Positions 8,216 through 17,693 of a stretch of 64,000 nucleotides of DNA are shown piece by piece. Numbering within the stretch: position 1 is the stretch's first letter; each line of letters begins with the position of its first letter. A program made the position numbers and the translations under genes. The notes under the pieces were generated by a model. That model did no database searches. It worked only from the letters and a program-made list of their open reading frames with translations, and was not told the DNA's origin. The stretch spans positions 1 to 64,000 of the forward strand of contig JAAZEW010000183.1 of the NCBI GenBank assembly GCA_012512055.1, in the 5' to 3' direction. The DNA comes from Bacillota bacterium. Its GTDB lineage: Bacteria; Bacillota_G; SHA-98; UBA4971.

Positions 8216-10402
8216 CTAGACCGACACAGACTTCCCTGGATGTATGCCTATCTGCTGCACTCTGCGTACGGCTGTTACTCCTTTGATGCGTCCGACCCTC
8301 TCTATAACTGAGTTCAAATGGTCGGCGCCGCTTATCTCGACAACCATGTTAACAACGGCTATGTGATCCTTGCCTGTCCGGGCGTTTACAGCGCTTATGT
8401 TTGCCCTGAGCCCTGTGACGGCATTCATGATATTGGTCAGGAGCGCGACCCTGTCCATAGCCTCAATCTCAAGTTCCACTGGGTATGAGTTTTCCTGCCC
8501 GAATACCCACTCAACCTCTATACAGCGTTCCGGTGACGTCTTTAGCCAGGCAATGTTCGGACAATCCCGCCTATGCACTGAAATCCCCTTGCCCCTGGTG
8601 ATGTAGCCTATAACCTCATCTCCGGGGACAGGATTGCAGCATCTCGCCATCCTGGCCAGGACGTTATCTGCGCCTTTAACCTTAATTCCTTGGGCGTCTT
8701 CAGGCCTTCTCCTCGGGGCGAGCTGAGTCGGCTCCTTGTCCTCCCTCACCTTCTCAGGTTTCTCAGGTACAAGTCGTCCGATTACGAGGGCGGCTGAGAT
8801 CTTGCTGTCTCCCACTGCAGCCAGGAGGTCGTCTGCATCCTGAAACCCCAGACGGTGTGCAGCAACTTGCAGTTTTTCTTCTTTGAGGTTCTCGTGGACC
8901 TCCATACCTTGACGCCGTAATTCTCTCTCTAAGAGGTCCCGGCCTCGGGGTAAGGATTCACTGCGCCGTTCCTCCCTCACCCATTGGCGTATCTTGCTTC
9001 TGGCTTTTGATGTCTTGACAAAAGCCAACCAGTCCCAGCTCGGGCCTGTTTGCCCTTTTGATGTAACTATTTCCACGATATCGCCGTTGGTAAGTTGATA
9101 GTCCAAAGGAGTCATTTTCCCGTTGATTCTCGCGCCTACGCATCTATGTCCTATGTCTGTATGCACGCTATAAGCAAAATCCACAGGAGTGGACCCTGCA
9201 GGTAAGCTTTTCACGTCACCTTTTGGGGTAAACACAAAGACTTCATCTTTAAAGAGATCAATTTTCAAAGTCTCCATGAAGTCATGGACGTCTTTCATGT
9301 CCCTTTGCCATTCCAGAAGCTGCCTGAGCCATGAAAGCTTCTCCTCAAACTCGTTAGTGGCCTGGGTGCCTTCTTTGTACCTCCAATGAGCTGCAATACC
9401 ATATTCGGCTGTCCGATGCATTTCCCAAGTTCGAATCTGAATCTCCAAAGGCTCCCCCTTGGGGCCTATTACCGTAGTATGAAGAGATTGATACATGTTG
9501 GACTTAGGCATTGCTATATAGTCCTTGAATCTGCCGGGTATTGGCTTCCAAAGGGAGTGAACGGCACCAAGAGCTGCATAGCAATCTCTCACATTACTGA
9601 CGATGATTCGAACTGCGATCAAGTCGTAAATCTCGTCAAAGGTCCTGTCCCTCATCCTCATTTTTTCATAAATGCTATAAAAGTGCTTAGCCCGCCCCTG
9701 CAATTCACAGGGGATATTCCCGTCGCTCAGGTTCTTTCTAAGGATGTCTTTGGCTTCTTCAATAAGGCCTTCCCGTTCTTTGCGTTTCCTTGCGACTTTC
9801 TCCACAAGCTTGTAGTATTCACCGGGCTCCAGATACCTCAAGGCAAGATCCTCAAGCTCCCACTTAATCCTCCACATTCCCAGCCTATGGGCGAGCGGCG
9901 CATAAATCTCCAGGGTCTCCTTGGCTATTCTCGCCTGGCGATCCCAGGGGAGATGGCCTAAGGTCCGCATGTTGTGGAGTCTGTCAGCCAACTTGATGAG
10001 GACTACGCGAATATCCTGGGCCATTGCAAGGAACATCTTCCTGAGGTTCTCAGCTTGCTGTTCTTCTCTGGACATAAGGGGGACCCTGCCGAGTTTCGTG
10101 ACTCCGTCAACTAAAAGGCCGATCTCATCTCCGAATGTCGCCTTAATCTCACCAAGGGTTATGTCTGTATCCTCAATTACATCGTGGAGCAACCCTGAGG
10201 CAATTGTAGTAATATCCATTTCAAGCTCGGCAAGGATAAGAGCAACCTCAAGAGGATGAAAAATATACCAATCCCCTGAATCACGGCGCTGTCCTGCATG
10301 TGCACGTGAAGCAAAGTCATAGGCCCTTGTTACAGTATCAACAGGGGCATTAGGGGCATATTGCTTTACCTTGTCAAGCACATCCTCGATGGTTACTCCC
10401 AT
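8216..10402 (-). CDS. rel: Bifunctional (p)ppGpp synthetase/hydrolase, Rel family
   Basis: Stringent-response enzyme, 728 residues. The HD hydrolase domain is intact (HPLEVALILAELEM, GLLHDVIEDT). The synthetase domain has GRFKDYIAMPKSNMYQSLHT; its RFKD is the RXKD signature of bifunctional Rel enzymes rather than the EXDD of synthetase-only RelA, and EIQIRTWEMH is catalytic. TGS (VFTPKGDVKSLPAGSTPVDFA), a CC-containing zinc-finger region and a C-terminal ACT domain follow. The ATG at 10402 is chosen because AGGTGG precedes it by five bases; a GTG three codons upstream is less likely. The TAG stop is supplied by the end of repeat R2. Confidence 0.96.
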   Translation of the reverse strand: MGVTIEDVLDKVKQYAPNAPVDTVTRAYDFASRAHAGQRRDSGDWYIFHPLEVALILAELEMDITTIASGLLHDVIEDTDITLGEIKATFGDEIGLLVDGVTKLGRVPLMSREEQQAENLRKMFLAMAQDIRVVLIKLADRLHNMRTLGHLPWDRQARIAKETLEIYAPLAHRLGMWRIKWELEDLALRYLEPGEYYKLVEKVARKRKEREGLIEEAKDILRKNLSDGNIPCELQGRAKHFYSIYEKMRMRDRTFDEIYDLIAVRIIVSNVRDCYAALGAVHSLWKPIPGRFKDYIAMPKSNMYQSLHTTVIGPKGEPLEIQIRTWEMHRTAEYGIAAHWRYKEGTQATNEFEEKLSWLRQLLEWQRDMKDVHDFMETLKIDLFKDEVFVFTPKGDVKSLPAGSTPVDFAYSVHTDIGHRCVGARINGKMTPLDYQLTNGDIVEIVTSKGQTGPSWDWLAFVKTSKARSKIRQWVREERRSESLPRGRDLLERELRRQGMEVHENLKEEKLQVAAHRLGFQDADDLLAAVGDSKISAALVIGRLVPEKPEKVREDKEPTQLAPRRRPEDAQGIKVKGADNVLARMARCCNPVPGDEVIGYITRGKGISVHRRDCPNIAWLKTSPERCIEVEWVFGQENSYPVELEIEAMDRVALLTNIMNAVTGLRANISAVNARTGKDHIAVVNMVVEISGADHLNSVIERVGRIKGVTAVRRVQQIGIHPGKSVSV

Positions 10403-10497
10403 AGATACCACCTATGCTTCGGCCCGGCTTCTTCTTTGGCCGAACGACTTAGTCAGCCATCTTCCGGCTTGTATACCTTTTGTCAATTATACATCAA

Positions 10498-12237
10498 TCA
10501 GCCGTGATTTTCAGCGACTCTCAAACCTTTTACATTAAGTTGCGGCTGAATTATTCTGTTCCATTCGTTAACCTCAATTGTGTAAATGAGGTCAATCTTT
10601 TTTTTCAGGTAGGGATAAAGCCGTGATGCGAGATGGCCCAAGCCGAATCCTATGCCGTCATGCTCCTCGCCTGCTTGGGAAAGCCTCAATTTCAAATGCC
10701 TCCCGCCTGTCCCGACACCCCTGTACTCCTCGAGTGTAACTCCTGTTGAAAGGAACACAGGCGTCGGGTTTGCCACACCAAAGGGCGCCAAAAGAGCAAT
10801 GCCCTTTGCGACTTCCAGGTTGATTTTATCTAGGGCGAGCTCCTGATGGCAAAGGATCTTTGGTATGAAGTCATCCTTGCTGAGAACGCTCCGCCCCACT
10901 TCGTTCATTTCCTTGCGGAACCCGTCTATTGCGTGGCGGGATACAGCGATTCCCGCAGCATATTTGTGTCCTCCGAAACGCAGGAGAGTGCCTGAGCAAA
11001 GAGAAAGCGCTTTATACAAGTCGAATTCAGGGATGCTTCTTCCGGAGCCTCTGCCTTCATCGCCGTCAAGGGATATTAAGATCGTAGGGCGATTGAATTC
11101 CTCAACAATCCTGGACGCGACAATCCCTATTACTCCCGGGTGCCATCCTTCATTTGCCAGGACGAGGACACTGTCAACAGGTTGGCCGTCGCAGGTTTCA
11201 ACCATGGACGTGGCTTCCTCGAGTATCCTCATTTCCATCTCTTGCCTCTCCGAGTTGACATTGTCCAGGAACTTGGCGATAGCCATAGCCCTCCCAGGCG
11301 AATCAGTCAACAGAAGCTCTGCGCAGAGTGAGGCATCGCCGATCCTGCCTGCAGCATTAAGGCGCGGGGCAAGCACAAACCCTACGGTTCCTGCAGTAAT
11401 CATACGGCCTGAAATGCCACAGACCTTGATTAGAGCCTGCAGCCCCAAATTGTCGGTCCGGTTCATCTTTTCCAGGCCTTGCTTTGCGAATACCCTGTTC
11501 TCCCCAACAAGCGGAGATACATCTGCAATAGTGCCAAGGGCCACGAGATCCAGAAGGCGGTCAGGCGGGCTGAACACGTCCGGTATGCCTTTGACAGCCA
11601 TAAGAAGGGCCTGAACCAGCTTATAAGCGACGCCTACCCCTGCAAGATCCCGAAAAGGGTACAGTTCGTCGTGGTGCTTGGGGTTAATGACCGCCACTGC
11701 TGAAGGGAGCTCTCCATGGGGTTCATGGTGGTCTGTGATAATCACGTCCAAACCGAGGCTCTGTGCAAGCTGAGCCTCAAGGAATGCTGTAATACCGCAA
11801 TCCACTGTAATCAACAAGGACGCACCATCTGTAGCTATGCTCCTGATTGCCTCAGGATTCATTCCGTATCCTTCGTCAACACGGTCAGGTATATAATAGT
11901 CGATATTTGCTCCAAGGCTTCTGAGAACATCCACCAGGACGCATATGGATGTAATTCCGTCCACGTCATAATCACCGTACACGACGATTTTCTCGCCGTC
12001 TTCTATCCCCCGGACTATCCTTTCCACTGCCTTCCCCATATCCTTAAGAAGGTTCGGGTCCTCAAGATCCATAAGATCCGCTCGCAAAAACGCCTCAGCC
12101 TCACCTGGGTTTTCAATTTCTCTCTGTGCCATCACATCTGCCACAATTGAAGGAATGCCCAAGGCATCGCTGATGATCTTGCTTCTTGCCCGGGCCTCTT
12201 CAGGCATTTCCAATAGTTTCCACACACAATTAGTCAA
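10498..12237 (-). CDS. recJ: Single-stranded-DNA-specific 5'-3' exonuclease RecJ
   Basis: DHH/DHHA1 phosphoesterase used in recombination and mismatch repair. 579 residues, near the short end for the family. Motif I GDYDVDG (88-94), motif II VDCGI (about 145-149), the DHH triad TDHHEPHG (168-175), a later FRDLAGVGVAYKL motif, and the DHHA1 signature RFGGHKYAAGIAV. A C-terminal OB-like region follows. The start is a TTG preceded by GGGGAG with a seven-base spacer. It is followed by rel and preceded by a LapA-like membrane protein, likely one operon. Confidence 0.95.
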   Translation of the reverse strand: MTNCVWKLLEMPEEARARSKIISDALGIPSIVADVMAQREIENPGEAEAFLRADLMDLEDPNLLKDMGKAVERIVRGIEDGEKIVVYGDYDVDGITSICVLVDVLRSLGANIDYYIPDRVDEGYGMNPEAIRSIATDGASLLITVDCGITAFLEAQLAQSLGLDVIITDHHEPHGELPSAVAVINPKHHDELYPFRDLAGVGVAYKLVQALLMAVKGIPDVFSPPDRLLDLVALGTIADVSPLVGENRVFAKQGLEKMNRTDNLGLQALIKVCGISGRMITAGTVGFVLAPRLNAAGRIGDASLCAELLLTDSPGRAMAIAKFLDNVNSERQEMEMRILEEATSMVETCDGQPVDSVLVLANEGWHPGVIGIVASRIVEEFNRPTILISLDGDEGRGSGRSIPEFDLYKALSLCSGTLLRFGGHKYAAGIAVSRHAIDGFRKEMNEVGRSVLSKDDFIPKILCHQELALDKINLEVAKGIALLAPFGVANPTPVFLSTGVTLEEYRGVGTGGRHLKLRLSQAGEEHDGIGFGLGHLASRLYPYLKKKIDLIYTIEVNEWNRIIQPQLNVKGLRVAENHG

Positions 12238-12283
12238 TCTCTCACTCCCCGGCTATTCATCCTATCCACTTAGGTGACATGCG

Positions 12284-12733
12284 TTACATGTTTTCTTTCT
12301 CATTGTTTTGAGGTTCAGGAAGGACCTCCATGGCTTGTGTCGCCTCCAGCTCAACTTGAAGAGCTGATACACGCCTTTGTTCAGTCTCAAGTTCCTTAGC
12401 CTTAGCCTGAATTTCCTCTTTCAGCCTTTCGACTTCTTTGTCTAAGTGGCCACTGTTCTCTCGCGTTTCATCCAGTTCCTTGGCAATCGCATCTAATCTG
12501 GCGTTACATGATCTGAGTGAAAGCCTGAGCCCGATTTCCCTGACGAAAGTGAATAAACCCACTGCCAGCGCACCTGCTGCTGCAGAGCCCAGGATTACCA
12601 CTGCCAGAGAAATGTCTGTGAGCTGCCACCTGAAAAACGAGATAGACACCAGATCTGAGTTTTGGATAGCGAACATTGCCACAAGAACGGCAAACGCCAA
12701 CGCTACTATGGCAATGGCAAGCAACGATATCAT
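12284..12733 (-). CDS. LapA-domain (DUF1049-like) small membrane protein
   Basis: 149 residues. Two hydrophobic segments (about 2-22 and 42-64) around a short polar IQNSDLVSISFFRWQ loop match the lipopolysaccharide-assembly-protein-A domain, which also occurs in Gram-positives. Residues 75-135 form a strongly charged heptad region (KELDETRENSGHLDKEVERL and onward), so a cytoplasmic coiled coil is expected. The role is unknown; in this neighbourhood it sits directly upstream of recJ, as in several Clostridia. The first ATG almost touches an AGGAG site; a TTG three codons later is an alternative. Confidence 0.75.
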   Translation of the reverse strand: MISLLAIAIVALAFAVLVAMFAIQNSDLVSISFFRWQLTDISLAVVILGSAAAGALAVGLFTFVREIGLRLSLRSCNARLDAIAKELDETRENSGHLDKEVERLKEEIQAKAKELETEQRRVSALQVELEATQAMEVLPEPQNNEKENM

Positions 12734-12811
12734 CTCCTAACTTGAAAAGTATGAGGATGGCCGAATATATGTTTTGGGGATATTCGCCAAGTGGCCGGGG
12801 AAATCCTGCCT

Positions 12812-14584
12812 TCAGCGTTTACCGCTCTTGGCGCTTTCTCGTCTACCGGCTCTTACCAAGTTCACCAGAATATCCTTATCAAATTCGTCCACTATATAGA
12901 GTTTACCATGAGCCACGTCAACGAGGCGAGAAAGAAAATCACGGTTAGGCTGAAGGCCTACGCACATGAAGGTGATTTTCCTGTCCGCTATGGATTTTGC
13001 GGCTGTAAGAGCATCTCTTGCGGGATCCGCAGTCCAGCGGTTCATAGTGGGAATGCCGTCGGTTATCAGGATAAGAAGCACGTCTTTTAAGTTTCTTGCC
13101 TTGATGAACTCCAGCGTGTCAGCGATGCCTGCCGCAAGCGGAGTCAGGCCTTGAGGTTGGATTTTCTTCACTCCTTCTTCAATTGCTTTTTTTGACCTGG
13201 TAGAAGCAATGTGGATCTTGACATCACGCTCTTGAAACGTCAATACACTGATTTTTACCCGGCACGCCATAGTCAAGTGGCGTATCAGATACTTTGCAGC
13301 TCGAATCCGTCGGCCTACCATACTTGCGCTGGCGTCTATCAAAAGGCAGACTTCCGGCGGGCGTGCGGGACGACGCCGATAGACATGTATGTCGTCACGC
13401 AGGAACCGGGGTGAATTGGCCTCCTCGACCCTGCATCTTACTAAAGAATTAACAACTGTTTCCGGAATGGCTATAGTGTCACACCATTCCCCTTCTCTGA
13501 GGGGCCTTGCAGTCTTGGCAATTCTCGGTGCATCGCCGGGAGCTTTCTTGCGGAACCGGCCTTCTTCATGTTGAGGAAATCTCTTCACAATCGGCATCTT
13601 CCTAATGAGTCGTCTGATTGCGGCTTCGATTTCTGAGGCATAAGCGGTCAGGATGCTTTTTACTTCGTTGCCTTTTGGAGTCAGTGTGAACTTGCCCATT
13701 TCGCGTCCTATCAATTGCAGAAAGCTGAGCCTTTCTATGACCTCATCCAGATCCCCTACGTCTGAGCGAATATCCGGAGGAATACTGCCTGAAGATGTAA
13801 GGCTTTCAAGGAGTCTTGCCATGCTAACCCTTCCGCCGAATTCCTCTGCCATAGATGCTACTGCGTCCACCCTGGAGTCTTGATTCAGAGACTTCCAATC
13901 CCGGTCAGCCGGACTCCGTCCCGTCTCGTTCAGATGTGAGTCAAAAATACTGGAATATGGAGAAAGGTCAGCCTTTCCTTTCCCTTCCACGTGAGATATG
14001 CGCTCCACTTTACGGATTTCAATTCCTTGATTCGCGAGCTCAGCTTCTACGGCACTGACAATATAGAACACGGCTGTAAGGCAATTATCAGGTAACATAG
14101 CAGCGAGATGCACATGGTTATAGTGGGCTTTTCTTAAAGAGAATTTTCTCCCGTAATTCAGGGATCCGCTTATTCTACCCCCGCCGCTTCCTGTCTGCAT
14201 GTCAATGAGGTCCAGGAGCTCTCCTGCCGTAGGGAACAGGAGGCCTCTGGCATGATGGAGCATAGGATTGTGAAAGTACTCATGTACAGCCTGTTTAATT
14301 GCTTCAGCAATTCTTCTGTGGTCAATCTCGCCGATTTCGTGGAAGATATCAATGTGGAGTATTTCGTTCTTCTTAATCCTTGAGTAGAAGGCACAACCCG
14401 CATCCTGATTAATGACAATCTTGACTTCATCAGGCTCCTTAGGATAGATGACATGGACTCTACGGCTGATTATCGTAGTTTCACCAATCCTAAGGCCCCT
14501 TCCCATCCGAAACTCAGTCAGCATCGACTTAACCAGACGGTGACTGTCATATCGCAAGAAGGCTAAGTGGCGGAAATCACTCAT
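12812..14584 (-). CDS. VWA-domain protein partner of an AAA+ ATPase (ChlD/BchD-like)
   Basis: 590 residues. The C-terminal third (about 405-585) is a von Willebrand A domain with an intact MIDAS: DASAS (417-421) and ITDGIP (about 507-512). The N-terminal part is less familiar; it contains HEYFHNPMLHHARG and a winged-helix-like stretch near GREMGKFTLTPKGNEV. The start overlaps the stop of the upstream AAA+ gene by four bases, so the products almost certainly work together, as in MoxR/VWA and Mg-chelatase I/D pairs. No chelatase large subunit is nearby, so a metal-insertion role is not supported. Function unknown. Confidence 0.8.
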   Translation of the reverse strand: MSDFRHLAFLRYDSHRLVKSMLTEFRMGRGLRIGETTIISRRVHVIYPKEPDEVKIVINQDAGCAFYSRIKKNEILHIDIFHEIGEIDHRRIAEAIKQAVHEYFHNPMLHHARGLLFPTAGELLDLIDMQTGSGGGRISGSLNYGRKFSLRKAHYNHVHLAAMLPDNCLTAVFYIVSAVEAELANQGIEIRKVERISHVEGKGKADLSPYSSIFDSHLNETGRSPADRDWKSLNQDSRVDAVASMAEEFGGRVSMARLLESLTSSGSIPPDIRSDVGDLDEVIERLSFLQLIGREMGKFTLTPKGNEVKSILTAYASEIEAAIRRLIRKMPIVKRFPQHEEGRFRKKAPGDAPRIAKTARPLREGEWCDTIAIPETVVNSLVRCRVEEANSPRFLRDDIHVYRRRPARPPEVCLLIDASASMVGRRIRAAKYLIRHLTMACRVKISVLTFQERDVKIHIASTRSKKAIEEGVKKIQPQGLTPLAAGIADTLEFIKARNLKDVLLILITDGIPTMNRWTADPARDALTAAKSIADRKITFMCVGLQPNRDFLSRLVDVAHGKLYIVDEFDKDILVNLVRAGRRESAKSGKR

Positions 14585-16089
14585 CTGACTCTGAGGTCCT
14601 CCTCGGTAAACAGAATGTCCCCGCCTGCAAGCTGGAAGAGGGATTTAGCCTTGCCGGACGGAGCGCATACATCGACATCTCTGGGATCTGATATGCTTGT
14701 CCCACCTCCTGCCGCGTACCGCCGTCCGTGAGCTGTTTGGCCCCGCGACGCTCCGGTACCGGGCGCAAACCCTCTTCCCTGCACGCTGTGATGTCTCCTT
14801 GATACGTCAGGACGGATCAGACCCATGCCTTTCATGAGCCTGTCCCATAGTGATTCAGGCTTCCCGGGAGTATCGCCGCCTCGCGCCAGATCTCTCGTAT
14901 CTTGCTCACAGGTTTGTTCCTCATCCACGTTGTCTCCTGAATCATCCGGAGCTGTATCTTGATCTCTGTGCCTGCCTCGTCTGGATTCGTACTCATCAAG
15001 GAACTTGCTGATGTTGATGAGCGTTGCCCCGTCAACACGGTGGCGAAGGGTAATAGCCAGCACTCCCCTGATATCATCAAGCAGCACTCGGGTTCTGGAG
15101 TTCATTGCTGCCCTTGCCCGTGCTCCCAGGGAAATCGCTTCCACAGCCCTCAGGCTTTCTATGCCGAATCCGACATACAGTTCTGCCAAAAGGGATGATA
15201 AGTCGTCCGGCAAGGTAATCTTCCGGAGTGCATCTGCTTTCTGAGGAACGGAACCTCCGTGTTGAAGCCATAGAGATTCTGCCTCTTTTGTGTAGCCGGA
15301 CAGAATCTTCTTCACTGTGTCGTGGTTCTGAGGCCTTCCCATGTTTACCACAAAATCGAACCTGTCTGATAATTGCCTTCTGATATCTTCAAGCGCCCCC
15401 GGTTCTTCATCAGGATTACTGGCAGCCCAAACACAGCACATCACCGGAAGCGTAAAAGTAGGCAGGCCTGTCTCTTCTACCTGGAGGCGCCCGGGTTTTG
15501 TCCCCATGACATCAAGGAGGACGTCTGTAAGTTCAGGGGAGGTATCTGCCAGTCTGTTTATTTCATCAACGAAAATAATGCCTCGGTATGCCCTAGGTAT
15601 CACTCCCGGCAAGAGGGCTACTTCGGGCTCATTCGGGTCCACTACTCTCGCCAGATCTATGCTCCCGACAACAGTCCCAAGTTTCGCAGCATGAGATATT
15701 TCAAGAAACGGAATGGAGACAGACTCGGTGCCTAAGAGAGAGAGGTCGTCGGACTCCATGTTCCGGTGGATCGGGCAGTGGGGATTAGTAGGTTCGCAGT
15801 TGTATAAACATCCTGCAATTCGTTCCATAGAAGGAAGAATGCTTTTCATGGCCCTGACAACTGTGGTTTTGCCTGTACCACGAAGACCTTCCACGTGAAC
15901 GTGAATAGGCCTGCCTGCGATGAGGGACAAGACAGACATCTCCAAGGCATCAACTAACGATTGATTGCCTTCATGTACTACAAGGTCTCGATATTCTTTC
16001 AATATGGGCACCTCCATAGTGTAACGCGGCATTGGTGGGCAGCTATTGATATTATGGCCTTGCCATAATGAGCGCATACCGCGAAACAA
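14581..16089 (-). CDS. AAA+ ATPase of the Mg-chelatase ChlI/MoxR type
   Basis: 502 residues from a TTG at 16089 (GAGGG site upstream). Walker A GLRGTGKTT (68-76), Walker B IIFVDEINRL, sensor-1 CCVWAASNPDEEPG, and a following RRQLSDRFDFVV. A C-rich insert YNCEPTNPHCPIH occurs early, as in ChlI-type proteins. After about residue 370 comes an acidic, low-complexity linker (QDTAPDDSGDNVDEE), as between ATPase and VWA parts of ChlD. The true start could be Met20 or Met25, because a palindrome and a sigma-54-like element occupy the first codons; neither Met has a ribosome site. It probably forms a ring that remodels a partner with the VWA protein. Confidence 0.8.
   Translation of the reverse strand: MFRGMRSLWQGHNINSCPPMPRYTMEVPILKEYRDLVVHEGNQSLVDALEMSVLSLIAGRPIHVHVEGLRGTGKTTVVRAMKSILPSMERIAGCLYNCEPTNPHCPIHRNMESDDLSLLGTESVSIPFLEISHAAKLGTVVGSIDLARVVDPNEPEVALLPGVIPRAYRGIIFVDEINRLADTSPELTDVLLDVMGTKPGRLQVEETGLPTFTLPVMCCVWAASNPDEEPGALEDIRRQLSDRFDFVVNMGRPQNHDTVKKILSGYTKEAESLWLQHGGSVPQKADALRKITLPDDLSSLLAELYVGFGIESLRAVEAISLGARARAAMNSRTRVLLDDIRGVLAITLRHRVDGATLINISKFLDEYESRRGRHRDQDTAPDDSGDNVDEEQTCEQDTRDLARGGDTPGKPESLWDRLMKGMGLIRPDVSRRHHSVQGRGFAPGTGASRGQTAHGRRYAAGGGTSISDPRDVDVCAPSGKAKSLFQLAGGDILFTEEDLRVR
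16051..16069. promoter_or_regulatory. Perfect palindrome at 5' end of the AAA+ gene
   Basis: ATTATGGC-CTT-GCCATAAT, with 8-bp perfect arms and a 3-bp centre. It lies within the extended N-terminal coding stretch of the AAA+ gene, just downstream of a sigma-54-like element. It could be an operator; if so, translation would more likely begin at a later Met. The function is inferred only. Confidence 0.35.
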
Positions 16090-16095
16090 GTGCCC
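16079..16095 (-). promoter_or_regulatory. Sigma-54-like -24/-12 element upstream of the AAA+/VWA pair
   Basis: On the minus strand GGGCACTTGTTTCGC keeps the invariant GG-N10-GC spacing of sigma-54 promoters (consensus TGGCAC-N5-TTGCA), with GGCAC perfect and the -12 half weaker. It sits between a sigma-54 activator gene and the genes it might control. The same bases also serve as a ribosome site for the TTG start, so it may be chance. Confidence 0.3.
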
Positions 16096-16125
16096 TCATT
16101 TCCCAAAGATGTAACTCATTTACCG

Positions 16126-17601
16126 CTAATTCTCTTCTTGCATACCGAGTCTTCTCAGGCGGTACTGAAGGGTTTGGCGAGGTATTCCAAGGATGCGTGC
16201 AGTCTGCGACACATTGCCTTCGGCTTTGGTAAAAGCCCGGCGGATAAGCGTATTCTCCAAGTCCCGGACAGTCTCACGAAAGTCACTGCCTGACTCCATT
16301 TTCTGAATAATATCATCAAGAGGCGTCGGCACATCTACCGGCCGAAGCCTTGACTTTCCAATGTGATCAGGCAGATGCTCACGGAGAATCATATCCCCGT
16401 CCAGCATGTGCATGGCGCCTTCAATTGCATGTTCCAGCTCGCGGACATTGCCCGGCCAATCATAGGACAGAAACAACTGAAAAACTTCGTCTGAGACGCC
16501 TTTCACGTTCATCATCAGTTGGCTGTTGAATTTTCCGACGAAGTGGTCTATCAAAAGGGGTATGTCTTCGCGCCTGTCCCGAAGCGGTGGGATTCTGAGG
16601 CAAATGACGTTTAACCTGTAATACAGGTCATTTCTCAATAGACCCATGGCAACCGCTTCCTCGGGCAGTCGTGTCATGGCAGCCACAACCCGTACATCTA
16701 CCATGCGTTCCTTTATGTCGCCTACACGACGCAACCGCTTCTCTGAAAGGACCCGCAGTAGTTTCCCTTGTAAGCTGGAAGGCATGGAATCAATCTCATC
16801 AAGAAAAATCGTACCGGGATCAGCCAGTTCAAAAAGGCCCGGCCGATCATAAGCGCCTGTGAATCCACCTTTTGTCGTTCCGAACAGTATCCCTTCAAGC
16901 AGGCCTTCAGGGAATGCTGCACAGTTTTGTGCAATAAACGGCCCGGCGCCTCTGTGTCCGGCGTTATGAATAGCCTGTACAAAAAGCTCTTTTCCCGTCC
17001 CGGTTTCACCGTGAACAAGAACGGCTGATATGCTTCCTGCAGCTCTTGCAGCCTTTCGTTTCAGATCCAGCATACATTCACTCTCGCCGATTATGTCTTC
17101 GAAAGTGTAGTGGGCACGATCTGAACCAATATCCCGCCTGCCTTCGCGTTTTGCGAACAACTCCATCTGAAGATCAACAATACGGTGGGCCATTTCCTGT
17201 ATGAGTGTTATGTCGCGGGAGACCTCCACAGCCCCGATAAGCCTGCCCCCGACTGTCACAGGGAGAGTGGAGTTTACTGTAGTGATCGTATCTCCCTTGT
17301 AATTCATGAAGGTTTGCTCCCTGTTAGACACGGGTTGCCCGGCTTTGAGCACCTGAAGCAGGGTGCTGGTTTCTCGGCACAGCGAAGGGAATACTTCCAG
17401 TACGTGCCTACCGACGACTTCTTCAGGCTTCAGATTATCCAGGTTCGCTGCTGCTCTGTTATAGAATACTGTTACGCCGTTCCTGTCCACAACCTGAATG
17501 CCTTCATCTATGGAATCAAGAATCAGATGAAAGTTCTGAAGCAGCCGAACGGAATCACTGTCCGGATTTGAATCCGCAGTTCTCGGGCTCATTCCATCCA
17601 T
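16126..17601 (-). CDS. Sigma-54-dependent transcriptional activator with PAS sensor
   Basis: RocR/BkdR-type enhancer-binding protein, about 491 residues. A PAS domain comes first (LILDSIDEGIQVVDRNGVTV ... ALN-type ligand pocket not identifiable). The AAA+ domain has Walker A GETGTGKE, the sigma-54 contact loop GGFTGA (a variant of GAFTGA seen in this subgroup), Walker B TIFLDEIDS and RLNVICLRIPPLRDR. A Fis-type HTH ends it (NVSQTARILGIPRQTLQYRL). The ATG at 17601 has a GGGGAG site; a TTG at 17682 lacks one. The signal is unknown. The adjacent AAA+/VWA pair, 36 bp downstream, is a likely target. Confidence 0.9.
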   Translation of the reverse strand: MDGMSPRTADSNPDSDSVRLLQNFHLILDSIDEGIQVVDRNGVTVFYNRAAANLDNLKPEEVVGRHVLEVFPSLCRETSTLLQVLKAGQPVSNREQTFMNYKGDTITTVNSTLPVTVGGRLIGAVEVSRDITLIQEMAHRIVDLQMELFAKREGRRDIGSDRAHYTFEDIIGESECMLDLKRKAARAAGSISAVLVHGETGTGKELFVQAIHNAGHRGAGPFIAQNCAAFPEGLLEGILFGTTKGGFTGAYDRPGLFELADPGTIFLDEIDSMPSSLQGKLLRVLSEKRLRRVGDIKERMVDVRVVAAMTRLPEEAVAMGLLRNDLYYRLNVICLRIPPLRDRREDIPLLIDHFVGKFNSQLMMNVKGVSDEVFQLFLSYDWPGNVRELEHAIEGAMHMLDGDMILREHLPDHIGKSRLRPVDVPTPLDDIIQKMESGSDFRETVRDLENTLIRRAFTKAEGNVSQTARILGIPRQTLQYRLRRLGMQEEN

Positions 17602-17693
17602 GACCATCACTCCCCGGGTATGACCGCTGATCTTTGGGCGTCCTACCCCTAGTTTTCTGGATTGATCCCGAGTCTCCTTCAATGATTATTAAC

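Larger units (their letters stand above)
7866..8219 (+). repeat. R repeat copy 2, composite with nested A and B
   Basis: Left end CTAAGTAAATCGCCAT at 7866-7881, right end ACTAATGAGCTCGTACCTAG finishing at 8219. The R backbone (about 108 bp) is split twice: A at 7882-7989 flanked by CGCCAT on both sides, and B at 8039-8143 flanked by related GTAC-containing direct repeats (around 8010-8036 and 8147-8173). The three insert-size terms add up to the 354-bp length. The right terminus contains the rel stop codon (complement of 8216-8218). It fills the whole dtd-rel gap. Confidence 0.85.

Noticed and set aside
7866..8219. Small open frames over R repeats as genes
   Set aside because: They occur in several frames in each copy because the repeat lacks stops; no ribosome sites, and the frames are not conserved between copies.
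10865..11614. 249-residue plus-strand frame
   Set aside because: Fully antisense to recJ; no family features.
17602..17682. Upstream TTG start of the sigma-54 activator
   Set aside because: No ribosome site; the ATG at 17601 has GGGGAG at good spacing and the extra residues match nothing in the family.
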